A stretch of 64,000 bases of DNA, from assembly GCA_905221605.1 (NCBI GenBank), contig CAJNDS010002384.1, positions 183,501 through 247,500 of the forward strand. Reading direction: 5' to 3'. Source of the stretch: Symbiodinium natans. Taxonomy: Eukaryota > Sar > Dinophyceae > Suessiales > Symbiodiniaceae. Position 1 is the stretch's first letter; each line of letters begins with the position of its first letter. Shown in pieces: positions 1 through 11,790 of the stretch. The notes under the pieces were generated by a model. That model made no database searches. It saw only the letters and a program-made list of their open reading frames with translations, and was not told the origin of the DNA. Position numbers and translations under genes: made by a program.

Positions 1-449
1 CTTTGGCAGAAGCCCGACTCGCCGATGTGGATCTGGGAGCCACGAGAGCAGGTCCAACGCCTCCGGCCTCAGGAAAGGCTTCCCCGCCCGACTGGAAGAG
101 AATCATGATACCCCATGTTCCTCCATATTCCCCCATAGCACCCCATGGCGTTAAATGTTCGCCCAAAAATCTGTCTCAGGATGTAGCTTCAGGCCAGGCA
201 GATCAAGTGGGAGGGGCGGCGCACTCTTCCGGACCTGCTGCAGGGGGGCTTGACCCCACGTGCTTGCTGGGATGGCGCTCTGGTTGATGCTTTGTTTTCC
301 ATCAACTTGTGGTTCAGCTGACTGGTTCTGATGTCGAGAGCATGATGGCATTTGTGATGAATTGTGGGTGAAACGCCCCCGGATACTCTGATCACGGAGG
401 CCATGACAAAGAAAAGCCCGCTCGCTGCAGGCGCTTCTCAATCCTAGTC
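1..449. other. Window edge, no gene recognised
   Basis: No reading frame here has protein-like composition or a recognisable motif. The stretch lies downstream of the armadillo-like gene that ends at 450 on the minus strand. It could hold that gene's 3' untranslated region or the start of another gene lying outside the window. Confidence 0.4.
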
Positions 450-1640
450 TCAGAATTCGATCTCAACCTCCGGAGCCTCCGGAACCTCGCTGCTTGGGGC
501 GTTCGGGGCGATGAGGCCTGGGCCTCGGGTGCCTGGGGCGCCTGGGCTCGAGCCCGGGGAGCCATGGCTCTCAAGGCTTTGCTGCAAGGCCAGGTACCAC
601 TGCGCCAAGTCCCTCTCAGAGCCATAACGTCCGACAGCCTCTTCAACGGCACCGAGACCTCCGGCTTCCGCTACTGCTAATCCGGCCTCGTCGCTGAATC
701 CAGACATGGTTGCTAATGCAGCCGCGCACCGCTCCACGACCTCAAGGTCGTTCAAGCTGCATGCCAAGGTCATGACCAGAGCTTCTGCCACTTCTAACTG
801 CACCGCAGTTTCAACAACAAGCTCTCCTCCATGCGCGAAGAGCACTTGAAGAACGCTGGCACTCCACTTGCGAATCTCAGGTGATTCAGATGCCAGCCCA
901 TTCTGCTGCAGGATCGATACGACGATGTCCAAGCCATCTTTAGCTGCAATCTCTGTCGCACCCAACTCTTCATTTGACTCACAAACTGCCCAAAGAACCC
1001 GCAAGCATGCAAGCTGAAGAGGCACGTCCTCTACAAGCGCAGAAGCCTCTTCCGAGTCTGCCTTGCCCACCGTCAGCTGCAAAGTGCCCAGTGTGGAGGC
1101 CAAACAGCCAGTCGTCGTAGCCTCATCAGCGGCATCACTTCCTCCTTCTAACACCAACGCAGCCAGCAAGGAAGCGACCCTCTCCAGCAACGACGGCGAA
1201 TCGTGGGCCCGAAAAGCAGAAGCTAGCACGTCCAGCACGCCCTCCTGCAGTAAGGTACAAGCTATAACAGTACTGTCGGACGTCTCATCTGCCCCATCAA
1301 TTTCAAGGGCACATAGCAACGCCGAAAAACACCATCGCTGAACGTCCAAAGAGCTTGCATGCGCAGCTGCTGCATGCAGAAGAAGAGCTAGGTCTTTCTG
1401 GCCAACCATCTCAAAGCGTTGGAACATCTCTTGCAATACGGCAGCTGCCCAACGCTGCACTTCCGAGCTGGTCGAATGACTTTCCATTGCAGCGGCCACA
1501 TGTTCCGAGACGGATGCTTGGACCACGTCCTCCTTCTGTGCCCGCTTGAGTACCCCCAGCAACTGCACGAAACCGTCCCGCACCTCTGCTGGCGACTCTG
1601 CGCCCAACCTACCCAGATGCACCGACAGTTCCGAAGCCAT
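450..1640 (-). CDS. Armadillo/HEAT-like helical repeat protein, intronless
   Basis: A single uninterrupted frame of 396 codons runs from an ATG at 1640 to a stop at 450. The start sits in a GCCCATGG-like context. The protein is rich in Ala, Leu, Glu and Val and built from repeated amphipathic helices such as RWAAAVLQEMF, RWCFSALLCALE and KWSASVLQVLF, in which Trp followed by small residues recurs about every 40-60 residues. This is typical of armadillo-type superhelices. The last 45 residues are Pro/Gly/Ser rich and probably disordered. There is no signal peptide or membrane segment, so it is probably a cytosolic or nuclear protein-binding scaffold; the partner is unknown. Absence of introns contrasts with intron-rich neighbours and may reflect retroposition of a processed mRNA. 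Assignment to the fold is fairly secure, function is not. Confidence 0.75.
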   Translation of the reverse strand: MASELSVHLGRLGAESPAEVRDGFVQLLGVLKRAQKEDVVQASVSEHVAAAMESHSTSSEVQRWAAAVLQEMFQRFEMVGQKDLALLLHAAAAHASSLDVQRWCFSALLCALEIDGADETSDSTVIACTLLQEGVLDVLASAFRAHDSPSLLERVASLLAALVLEGGSDAADEATTTGCLASTLGTLQLTVGKADSEEASALVEDVPLQLACLRVLWAVCESNEELGATEIAAKDGLDIVVSILQQNGLASESPEIRKWSASVLQVLFAHGGELVVETAVQLEVAEALVMTLACSLNDLEVVERCAAALATMSGFSDEAGLAVAEAGGLGAVEEAVGRYGSERDLAQWYLALQQSLESHGSPGSSPGAPGTRGPGLIAPNAPSSEVPEAPEVEIEF

Positions 1641-2827
1641 GGGCCGAGCACATGAAGAAATTCTTAAGAAGTATCAAAGGATCAAGGAAGGCGACGTGGG
1701 TCTGCAGGCTTTGGGTGTGCCGTGGTGTGGCCTACCCTTGGCGATTCCTCGGACACTGGTGGCCAACATGTGTCTTCTTGCGACGGCGTACAGTTTCTGC
1801 AGCAACGCGCGGCATAAAAGCAACTATCTGATCTTAGCCCTGGCATGTGTCTCACATTTCTGACTTCTGGCACATCAGATGGCAGCGGTGGCTCCGGTCA
1901 CTGATTCAAGCATCAGGCTGCGCTAAGCTGGACTTGCTGCTGCCTCACCTGTTGACTAGGGGGAACGGATTGAAACACTTGCTCCACACTTCGTGCACGT
2001 TGCGATCATAAGATCCTCGCAACAACTGCCAGTGTCGGGACTAACCAATGCAAGATACCAGCTGTCGAGTTCCAAGTCCTCTTTTGGCAAAGCTGGCTCA
2101 AGGAGCAGTAAGGGCCTTGACTGATTCGGCCGCCAGCTGCCAAATACTCTGGGCATCGGCTTGTAGCGCGTGCCATACCTGGAAAGACAGCGAAGCAGTG
2201 TCTTGGGACCTTCAGCCTTCACCTCAGCTGGCCACACCTAGACTCCCGAAACTTGCCCAACTCTGCAAGCTAATCGGGCTCAACCGTGACTGAACCCCTG
2301 TTGGCCTTGTGGAAGCCTTTACAAGAGAGGCCGGAACCGAAGTTGCGAGACATCCATGGACCAGCTAGCGAGCCCAAGAATGAGGGAAACTTAAGCAGCA
2401 CAGCGAAAACAGAGATGCAAGACACTTTGACCCTTTGAGCTCAACACCCAGCGGCGGAGGAACCAGCTTTGAAGCTCCTGGTTCTCTTGACATCATGGAT
2501 ATGACATCATGGATACTTGGCCACCTACTCGGACATCAACCCGGAAGCTCGAAACGATGAGCAAACGCCATGCCCAGAAAAAGGTCACATAGACCCATAA
2601 AGCAGTACTTCTACAAAAAGAACGCACAAGCGACTATGAAAACGGGTAAGCCGCAGACAAAGCAGAATGCGGTTTAGCCGTTCACTCCTCTGCTTTTCCT
2701 ACGGGTTCCTGGAAGGGACGGCTGACTCTTCAGGAGAGTCCCTGCAGGCGTGCTTCCCGTACAAAGAATTAACGAGACAAGTGCGATTGTCCGATGGCTG
2801 AGCAACCTTTGCTGAGGCTGTTCCTCA
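1641..2827. other. Intergenic stretch, no gene recognised
   Basis: Short frames on both strands (for example 1956-2237 minus and 2048-2293 plus) have no domain motif and no protein-like composition. The stretch lies between two minus-strand armadillo-type genes. It probably carries untranslated sequence, but no signal could be identified. Confidence 0.4.
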
Positions 2828-4214
2828 TCAACGGTTGTCTGCAGCTGCTATGTCACTCATGCTGTGAAGTAGAATGGAGACACGTGCCTGAAATCCATCG
2901 CTGCGCTTTGCGGATGGATGGCTGCTGATCTGCTCTAACACAGGCACCAAGCCCTCTTTGTACATAAGCTCGCTGTTGGCAGGCAAGCCTGAAAGCATGA
3001 TGAGCAGCAACAACGACTGGTAAACAAATTCTAAGTTCATATCAGTGTCGTGATCTGTCAACCCTTCAATCAGGTGGGGTATAACTCGTGTTCCAATGTA
3101 GTGCTTCTGGTCGTTTCGACTAGCGCACAGCTGCTTCAGCGCAAACATGACCTTGCTGCACAGTGTGCATCCCATCCGGACGGTGTTGAAGATGTACATC
3201 AAGCACTTCACGGTATGAGGGTAGAGGTCCTGAGCAGTCGCACAGATTCCGACCAAACTCAAGCATGCCTCAATTTCCGAGATGCCTCGCGCTGAGCCCA
3301 CAAGCACTACCACACTGTTCGGAACAAGAAGCGAGCAACTAGAAAGAAAGGAAGAACGACAGAATGAAGGCCGAAGTGGCGATGAACTGCTCTCGAAAGC
3401 GGTCGTCATTGCAGAACTGCCCGATCACAATGCAGGTCTGGGTCAGCAGCCTCTCCTTGGCAATGCTGCCCAAGGCTGCAGTGCTCATTCCCTGCGCCTT
3501 TTTTCCGGTGGGCCGGACCTGTGCATAGGAAGAGGTCATGATGTCGTAGAGGATGGGTATGAGCCCTGCTGAAGCGATGACGTTGCGATTGTGTGGCTCC
3601 TTGGTCAAGTTTACCATCAACATCAAGGTGTAGTAGCTGAGGTCATCTTCCTTGGCTTGCATGTTCTGCACTGCAATCTTGGCCATCCCCTGGCCCATGA
3701 GCAGCATCTTCACGGCCTGGTTCCCGCTGCTCAGGTTCACCAGGGCTGCCGACGCATAGGTGGCCAGGAAGGCGCCCCCCGTCCTGAGCAACGAAAGCAT
3801 GGCTGGGACGACGATGAGGTTCGCGGAAGAATCGTCATCCTTCTTGGCGTCGGCTTCGCGCGACGCCTTCATCTCCATGAAAAGTCTGCAGATATAAGCC
3901 TTCAAGGTCACCCCGCAGCCTGCCTCCAAAAGGTTCGCCAGACAGCGAAAGAAGTCCGCATCACGACCCTTTCCTATTTGCTTCTTCAGGAAGTCCGTGC
4001 TCAAGACTGCAAGCATTACCCTGTCATTGAAGGTCCACTGGCACAAGTTTCGACCGCGCATCTGCTGGGTCAAACTTACTTCAAGGAATGGCTTGGTCAT
4101 ATCCCTGGCTCGCAGATGCAGGAGGAAGAGGAAGGCCGCATAGGCTTTCTTGTAGCTCTCCTCGGTCAATGCCGAAAGTCCTGCAGAGGCATGTGAATTG
4201 AATAACGAGCTCAT
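2828..4214 (-). CDS. Armadillo-repeat protein, two exons
   Basis: Exon 1 begins at an ATG at 4214 and runs to about 3380. It contains armadillo-like helices, clearest in the part reading ALVNLSSGNQAVKMLL and LMLMVNLTKEPHNRNVIA, where the Asn-Leu-(Ser/Thr) turn is the usual repeat signature. Exon 2 runs from about 3300 to the stop at 2828 and continues with similar helices (IEACLSLVGICATAQ, FVYQSLLLLIMLSGL). The frame between about 3300 and 3380 shifts and reads Phe/Ser-rich nonsense, so an intron of roughly 80 nt is inferred. The total is about 440 residues with no signal peptide. It is probably a cytosolic scaffold. Resemblance to ciliary armadillo proteins is possible but cannot be decided by eye. 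Confidence 0.72.
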
Positions 4215-4422
4215 GTTTTGCTCCTCAACTTGCTTCACAGTGGCCCTATTGCATGACTGCCTGGCTACATGGGTCCTTCGATCAATAAATCCAAGTTAAA
4301 CCTCGCACCCAAAAGCCCACCATCCACTGCCCAAGCAAAGTAGCGAGCAACGCGGGCGAGCCAGCCGTGCTGAATCTTGAGCTTGGCCTTAGCTTGCATG
4401 AGTCCCCACTCGACCTCACGCC

Positions 4423-5760
4423 TCAGATGGCTACAGCAAAACACAGAAAGACGCCGGCCTCTTCGTCAAGAGCCTGCGCTTGAATGCCGGAAGGCAGACC
4501 CTCCCCCTCGTTCATGATCTTGAGGAAAAAGTCCTGGAAATTGTCAATACACTCGAGCTCGGCCCACTGGCCTTCGGGACCAGCGTCCACCAGCACCTCT
4601 TGAGCAGACAGCTCAAGGACTTGAGGGTCATAGCCTTCCACCTTATCATCGCAGAACAGCTTCCACAGGCTTTTCACAAACCTGACAGCCTCGACTTCCC
4701 AGCAAGACTTTATCTTGAGGTGCGCTGCTGCCCACTCGGCCCCTTCTTCGTTAAACCGGAGAGTGTCAAGCTTGGCTTGCACCATGTCACGGTATACTGA
4801 AACGTTCGGCGCATCTGTGCAAAGCGAATCCGCGATCCGGTATGCTTCCAGCACGAGCGGCAACTCCGCACTCTTCCACTCTTCCTCAGGGCAGCGGAGG
4901 AGGATTGCAATGTCTTGCGCAGCACAGCAAATTGGTGGGATGTATTGTCGGCGCATGATGAGACAAATAATTGTGGCAGATCGGGTTCGGATTAGGAGTT
5001 CCCACTGGTGCCACTGCGCCACGTCAGCAGAAAGATTCATATGCTTGTCCCGCGGAGCATTCTTTAAGACGTAGAACTGAGGTTCCTGTGCACACAACTG
5101 CATTTTGTAGTCGGCAGCGACCCATCTGATATTGTCCCTGTTCATCTGCGACAGCTGCTCGAGGCTAAACGCCTCATGCACATGAATAACAAGGTTCACG
5201 CCCTGCTCGTTGACATACTCTCCTGTCTCGGACTCTTGAATGGAATTGGCCTGATCAACAAAACCTTCTGGCACCATGAAGCGGTATCCCTGAAACTTTG
5301 TCCAGCGATATCCCTGGTACGGCGCCACGTAATTATCGTAAGCAGTCTCCTTCGTGATGGGATGAATGCTTAATGGGAACATAACCACGCGACCTAGCCT
5401 CCACATGTGGTCAGTCTGCCAATTGCACCGCAAGTGCCGTAAGAAAAGGCTGCGATTCTCCGCCTTGAGGAATAACCTATCAGAGGGCCAGCCGGGCAAC
5501 TCCTCAGTCAGTGACAGCATGCAGTGCTGGTCGGAATTCTCGTCTTGAAGTATTCGAGCGATGGAACTGAAAAAGACATCTGCGCCTTCATGGATGGGCC
5601 CATTCAAGTCCTGCCTCAAAAAGAACAGGGAGTGCTTGCCCACGCAAACGTAGCACTTTCGGCGGTCATCTCCACAGGTCAGCTGCACCAGCTCGAAGTA
5701 GCGGACATCTCCTCCAGTCTTCATCGTGAGCGCAGCTAGTACCTGCTTGTCGCTCGCCAT
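4423..5760 (-). CDS. Conserved-looking protein of unknown function, intronless
   Basis: The frame is open from above 5760. I chose the ATG at 5760 because it sits in a GCCATGG context and the sequence upstream is less protein-like. This gives about 445 residues. The first 110 residues contain alternating strands followed by a helix (RYFELVQLTC ... KCYVCVGKHSLFFL ... RSLFLRHLRCNWQTDHM). That resembles a PH-like fold as in lipid- or peptide-binding modules, but no diagnostic motif supports the idea. The middle has Tyr/Trp-rich turns (YQGYRWTKFQGYRFM) and the C-terminal half is helical and acidic. There is no transmembrane segment or signal peptide. Codon choice and residue balance look genuinely coding. 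Lack of introns is unusual for this locus. I do not recognise the family. Confidence 0.75.
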   Translation of the reverse strand: MASDKQVLAALTMKTGGDVRYFELVQLTCGDDRRKCYVCVGKHSLFFLRQDLNGPIHEGADVFFSSIARILQDENSDQHCMLSLTEELPGWPSDRLFLKAENRSLFLRHLRCNWQTDHMWRLGRVVMFPLSIHPITKETAYDNYVAPYQGYRWTKFQGYRFMVPEGFVDQANSIQESETGEYVNEQGVNLVIHVHEAFSLEQLSQMNRDNIRWVAADYKMQLCAQEPQFYVLKNAPRDKHMNLSADVAQWHQWELLIRTRSATIICLIMRRQYIPPICCAAQDIAILLRCPEEEWKSAELPLVLEAYRIADSLCTDAPNVSVYRDMVQAKLDTLRFNEEGAEWAAAHLKIKSCWEVEAVRFVKSLWKLFCDDKVEGYDPQVLELSAQEVLVDAGPEGQWAELECIDNFQDFFLKIMNEGEGLPSGIQAQALDEEAGVFLCFAVAI

Positions 5761-5880
5761 GGCGTGCAAACTCTTTAGGCATGAGAGACCAGGACACCCA
5801 CGACACGCAAAAATGCGCACAACGTGCTGAAAGGATGGTGAGGGTGACTCGGTGACTCCGAATAGCTTATGCCTTTGCAC

Positions 5881-8800
5881 TCCTTTTGCTGAAGGTTACC
5901 CTTAGCCTAGAACGTCAAAGGAGATGCTGGAATGGCCACAGCGTCAAAGCTGAGTGGAACACGCACATTCTGTCTGGACAAGGACATTGCCTGACAACTG
6001 GTCAGACCTGACCTGAATGCAAACATCCCTGAAGGTGCGATCTTGTGAGATTGCTGCTGTTGACTGGAGCATTGGCAGCTGACCCGTCCTGATTCTTCAC
6101 AGGCCTGGGAATGTTGCCTACTGAAACCGAACCAGACGCTGTCAGGGAGCCCTAGCTTTTGCAATGCGCGGGCGGAGTGCAATCAGCAACCTATCTTGCA
6201 TGACGGACATTCCGTGGAACGAATCCTGTGCCACCAAGAAGCTCCGCCACAAGGAGTGTCGCGCAACCCCAAAGTCCACGTGGGCCCAGGGCCTTATTGT
6301 GCACTCGGCAATATGCCACCAGCTTGACGGTGTGGTGGTATCAGCTGTCGTCTCAGTTGCACCGGTGGCAACTTGCTGTCAACATCTGCCGAAAATGATT
6401 CATGCTAGTCCAGTATAATGTTTGGGTGACATTCATGAATCCCCAAAAAAAACTTTCTTCCTTCCGGCAATTAAGTGTTCTGGGGTCTGGGGGTCTGGTC
6501 TGTTGTCAAGAGGCCCACATAAACTTAAGGCTCCTGCGGATAAGGATTCAAGTACGGAAACCGCTCTGACTCTGGCAATCCAGGACCCGAAAAGGATTCC
6601 TTACTTTGTCTGAGCCACAACTATCTCCAAAAAAATACTTTCCGTCTGAGCCTCTGGAGTTACAGCAAAGCCCTACAGACTGAATCCTCTGGAGTTGTTT
6701 CTCGCCACCTCTAATGAAAACGAGGTTCTCCGCAACTCAACTCTAAAGCAATCTGCAGAAAACATCGGATTCTGAGCCAGCCGAAGTTTGGGATACGGGC
6801 CCCAAATCTTTCTTCTGCTGGTTGAAAACGCTCTTGGACCGGGATCGGGCCGGCCGAATATTATAATTTTCACCAAGGCTTCGGCCATGACAGTGTCCAC
6901 TGACCACCAGGCAGACACCAAGCTCAGCGGCGAGGGTCCCACCTTCCATCTCCGTGCTAGATCGTGCATGTGCAAGCCAAAGATCTCCAAACCCTATAAT
7001 TCTGCAGATGATGCTTGTGAGAGGAACTGGGCCTCGCGGTGTGGCCTTGCCCACCGCGCAGTGGACGTCGAACCGTGGGAGCTCCACCTAAGAGCAACAA
7101 CAGACTGCTGCACCAAAGAACGGCAGACAATTATGGGCGGCCGCAAACTTTCAAAATAAGTCCCTGCTGCGCCAAAGTCAGAAACTGGGCCCGTCCCATG
7201 CACCTCCTCACGATGAGTAGGCACCAGGTCGCCGGCATATCGACAGCATGGTACAACAGCTCGTCCGGGTCGAACTGAGAAGTGGGGAGTGCCAAAGACA
7301 AACGAACTGATTTCCTTAAGGTCGGTGCTTCACTGCTGTGCGTCCCACACAAAGCTGGATCTCGGCTACTCTACCGCGCTGGACTCTAGCCAGCGACAAA
7401 GCAGGACCCCATATAGCTCCATAATAGAAGAGCCCGTTGCGACGAGTCAGCATTTGTAATGCAACATCTGCATGATCTCCGTAGTCTCCACTGCATTCTC
7501 ATATCATCGACTTTGGCAACATTCCACTCGATGCAACAACGAAGCGCCCTGACACTGAGAGTGACGCCTGCGGGTCTTCGCTGTTCACGGGCTGACGCGC
7601 AGAGCTTTGTGTTAAGAGCACTTCGCAATGAGACTCACAAACGTTCACATCCATGCCTCATCCAGCTGCAGGGTCATGCGAGTGCGCGCCGGAATTTCCG
7701 ATGAATTCGATGGACCTTCTATGGAACCAGAATGCACACCAACTGCGAGGCCCTTTCAGCTTCTTCATCCGTCTCTGACATATTTTGGTAGCAGGGGCGA
7801 CGCCTTGGCTCCGCCGCAAGGAAACCTGCGGAGTTGAGCCAGATGGCGTGGTCCATCCCTACACAAAAGGCTAAGTTACGAAGTTACAGATTGTAGAAGC
7901 AAAAGCCACTGCCTCTCACGGATTGTTATGTTAAAGTTGCAATTCCACTCCGAAAAGACTCTTGTGAAAGCACTGTGCCAGATCAAGAAGTGAGTTGACC
8001 AATTAAGTTGACGTTTTTGTCAAACTCACTTGTCAAAGCATGCAGACTGAAATTGGCTTCTGTCCATCTTGATGAGCAGTCTGAGTGGCCAGTTTTTGAG
8101 GTTGAGATGTTCTGACTACGTTCTGAAACCGAGGGTGAAGCATCAGGATGTGTCTGCAGAAAGTCCTGGCATAGAAGGGCAATGCACAGATCAGGCTGTC
8201 GAAGCTGGGGTCCAGGCAGGCTCTCTCAGCGGGGCACGGCCTTGCCAGTGCAAAGACTTAGAAAGCCATGGATGGTAGTCGCAGAGAATCTTGGGGGCAG
8301 GACTGTGGGGCATCAACTGGTCTCCCATGGTTTCGAGAAACGGCCTGCACTCAAACTGGCCATGCGTCACCCGACTCCTGTATGCAGCCTGCAACATGTC
8401 TGGCATGGAGCGCTTTTCACTTGACTGTTTTTAGTCTTCGCTGGACAGGAGAAACTCCTCCGAACAGACTCTCATCGTCTGAGCTGCGACGCAGCCAAGA
8501 TCCTCACACGTCTCACTCGGCCTCGTGAGCCTCAGGAGGCCAACGATCCAAAAAAAATCCTTCCATGCCCCCCTCTGCACTCTCTACATAAACTGCCAAA
8601 ACCAGACTGTGCAGGCGGCTGCGCGTTATTGGTGGACAAGGTGCCAGGTGCGGCCCAGAGAAGATCAAACCAATCAGCAGAACGGGGCGCAGCCTGGCAT
8701 TGCACTGATGTGGCTGCTGTCCCAGTTTGAAGCAGGGCGACAACCCTCTGGGTCTATGAGGGCCTCATGGGAAGATGCTTCTAGCACGATGTCAGATGCT

Positions 8801-11386
8801 GGCCTTGCAGCCTCCGTTTCTCGAGCAGAACCGACTTTGCACCCTGGCCAGGCGGGCCAACCATGTCACACCAGAGTCTGCATGTGGCAAGCCTCCTACA
8901 TACCTCAATGCATCTCCACGCCCTGCTTTTTGGTTTTCCTCACGGAAAGCTGGGCCCTACGAAGTTTGAGAAAAATGAGACGGTGCCCAAGCTGCTCGGC
9001 AGGGATCTTGAGCGGCTCTTTGACGGCTACTTTTGATGCAGATGTGAGGACCTTGGCTTATGTCGCGGGCGCAGCAAAGAAGATTCTCCTACGGCCACAA
9101 GCTTCCATCGCCCGTAGGATTCCGGCAGCAGCATTGAGCAAGGACATTGTTGCCGCGGCACTGTGTTCCTCTGCCTTTCGCAAGTTTTTTAGAACTCGTG
9201 ACTCTTCATACTTAAGCCTAGCAAGAAGTCTTGGAATGTCGCAGGCCTCTTTCTGCCTGCATGGACATATCCTGCGGGCCACGGTGGAGGGGAACTGCCC
9301 CATCCCACCCCGGCAGCGCGGGGCACCACCTGAATGTTGGGAGAACACATCCGCCAAGGCTGCTGCCCGCACCATTCAATTCATCCAAGCAGCCACCATC
9401 CCAGAAGCAAACCTGGTAGCTGATTCAGCCCGTCAACATCCCCTCCGATGCCGGGATGTAAGGGTGCTTTGAAGGCTGCTCGCATGATGCTTCTGATGCA
9501 TCCCAGCTTGCCGCCTAGGATCGCCAGGTGCAGGGCCTCCCTCCGTGCAGATGGACGGGTTGTGTACCCAGCCGCCTGGGGCCGATGCCAGGCACAGAAG
9601 TCCTGAGAAGCCCATGCGAATCATAGCGAGCTTCCATGACAGATCACAACAATGGCCGTAAAAATAGTCACCCTATCATCGGTCCTGACGTAGAGCTCGC
9701 TACAGCTTCCCAATCTTGAGGACTGCTTGGCCAAGATCCCTCGTCACACCTGAGCTTCGCTCACCATGACCGGATTACTGGGGCCGGCCTCAGCCGGATC
9801 GCAGACAAGTAGCTTTACCAGATAAACTCGATCAGTGGGACAGGACAATCATGACAGGATTCTTCAAGAAGGCGCCAAACCCGTGTCCACCCCTGCAGTT
9901 TCTTGCAGGCTCTTAAGCAAAAACCAAGACTAAGCCCTCAAAAGCTGAATCGAAGCTTCCGGGCCTCCCGCGTGGACTTGCTCATGAAGGCCACCGAAAG
10001 AGAATACGCAACGGAGGCCACGCAAGATAGGGGCAAGTGACTTGCTGCCGCGCAGCTCGGAATCCAGAGCGGCGCACACGGTTTCGCAGTCGGCATCCCT
10101 GGCACCGACAACCTGGCCATGGAACAAGCAGCCGTGTCGGTGAACATGCAGACGTGCGGCTTGCGGGTCACTTGTGCCTACTTGGTGACATGCTCAATAG
10201 GGGCCTTGCCTTCATAGCATCTGGGCAGCAATGTGAGGCATGTATAGGCGTGTTCTGGGCATGTTTCCATCATGCGTTTCTTCGTAATACTTTAAGCATT
10301 ACACAAACGCTCGACCGACAGCTCCAGGAACAAAAGCCGAGATATGATCAATGTAAACATTCCGATCTTCTTCGATTGCAGCTGAGCATGACAACACAGG
10401 CGCTGGCCACCGATTTGACCCACGACCCGTCCGAACAACAAAAAAGATGCTTCGAACATCCCCACCCTGCAGGCAAGGAATTTGCAAGCTCATTCTGCGC
10501 TTGGGCGAGAGAAACCATCCCGTGCGATACTCTTAACCCCCGACGTACAGGTCTGAAGCAAGGCGTGCACCCTGGCGTGGGGGGGCGTCGATGGAGACTC
10601 AGGAACGAATAAAGCCTAAGCAACGTCTTGTGTTGGGCATGACGATTTTGCCAAGAATACTCGGTACTTACATGCTGCAGATCTCCCCTGATTTGCAGTG
10701 CATGTTCGACCTTTCGGAATGAGGGACGTTCGCTCACTCACTCTCTCACTCACTCACTCGGTAGACCCACGTCACGCGTCCAGTGACGCTGGTGAGAATC
10801 GGCCTTTTGACGGGCTACTTTCGACCACAACAGCAACAACAGCAGCAATAACAACAACAGCAACCGCTACAGTCCAAGTAGCTAAGCCTAAAGTCTGAGG
10901 CGGTCCAGAGCCCTGAGCCCGAGCCCTTCCCCAAGCTTCGCCGGGTTACCCATTCAATGGGCGACTCTGCGGGCTCAGCTGCCAACGCCCAGGCAGAGCA
11001 AGCGGAGAGCAGGGTGGCCAGCCCCATAGACTATGATGTCGTGCTGCGGACTTGCTCAGTGGACAGTGGACCCCACACGGCATCTAAGGGCTCTTATGAC
11101 ATCCTAGCACCTCTAGCATCAGAGGGAATGGCTGAGGTGGGTGTGAGTCATGCACGCCACATGTCTTGCTTGGAGAAATGCACAAACTGCGTGTATGCTA
11201 TGAGATCAGACGGGCATGCCAATGGCAACATAATGGAGCGTGCATCACGCTTGATCAGTCGATGCGCAAAAAGAAGGGTGAAGGGTCAATGCATCGCAAT
11301 GCATCGCACATCCCGCGTCCCACGCAGCCCAAGCCACCTCAGCTGAGCCTCTTGTTGAAGCCTGGGCACGCTGGGCAGACACCGGA
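5881..11386. other. Gene-poor stretch of about 5.5 kb
   Basis: Both strands carry scattered frames of 60-130 codons with no motif. The longest is a plus-strand frame at 8525-9472 (315 codons), rich in Ser, Arg, Cys and Ala and poor in acidic residues, which I judge accidental. Opposite it at 9058-9375 a minus-strand frame contains one helical Lys/Glu/Ala-rich segment that might be an orphan exon. At 10734-10760 a short CTCA/CTCACT repeat occurs and at 10829-10870 a CAA/CAG-rich stretch. No RNA gene or regulatory element was recognised. Confidence 0.45.
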
Positions 11387-11387
11387 C

Positions 11388-11412
11388 AGAGAGAGAGGGA
11401 GCATGAGAGAGC

Positions 11413-11458
<46 letters not shown>

Positions 11459-11467
11459 GAGAGAGAT
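11388..11467. repeat. GA dinucleotide microsatellite
   Basis: An interrupted (GA)n tract, purest at 11420-11466, about 320 bp beyond the 3' end of the kelch gene. It creates artificial Ser/Leu-rich or Arg/Glu-rich frames on the two strands. It is a smaller relative of the GA block at 16.8-17.3 kb. Confidence 0.9.
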
Positions 11468-11790
11468 GCATGCGTTGTCGATCGTTGTCGACAGAGGGCC
11501 ATAGGTTTACAGACCCGCCTTTACCAACCCAGGGATACGTCGCTCAGAACTCTTGCAGCAAGCAGGTCGACCACAAAAACGTTGAAAAAAAACTGACAAG
11601 ATCCGCCAGGCGGACCAGCCAACTTTGTACAGCTAGGGCGTGGCCCCTCACAGGCTGCGACCGGCGGCGCAGCGGCTGCCATGTCGCAAAGCCGGTGCTA
11701 TGGGCAAGACCCAGGATCCCTTATAGGGCAGCATGCTGGAGTGAATTTGTGAATTGGGCATACTGCTTGAGCGATGGTCGCTGCTTGGTA

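Noticed and set aside
8525-9472. Plus-strand frame of 315 codons
   Set aside because: Composition is Ser, Arg, Cys and Ala rich and poor in acidic residues, there is no motif, and it runs against the gene direction. I judge it accidental.
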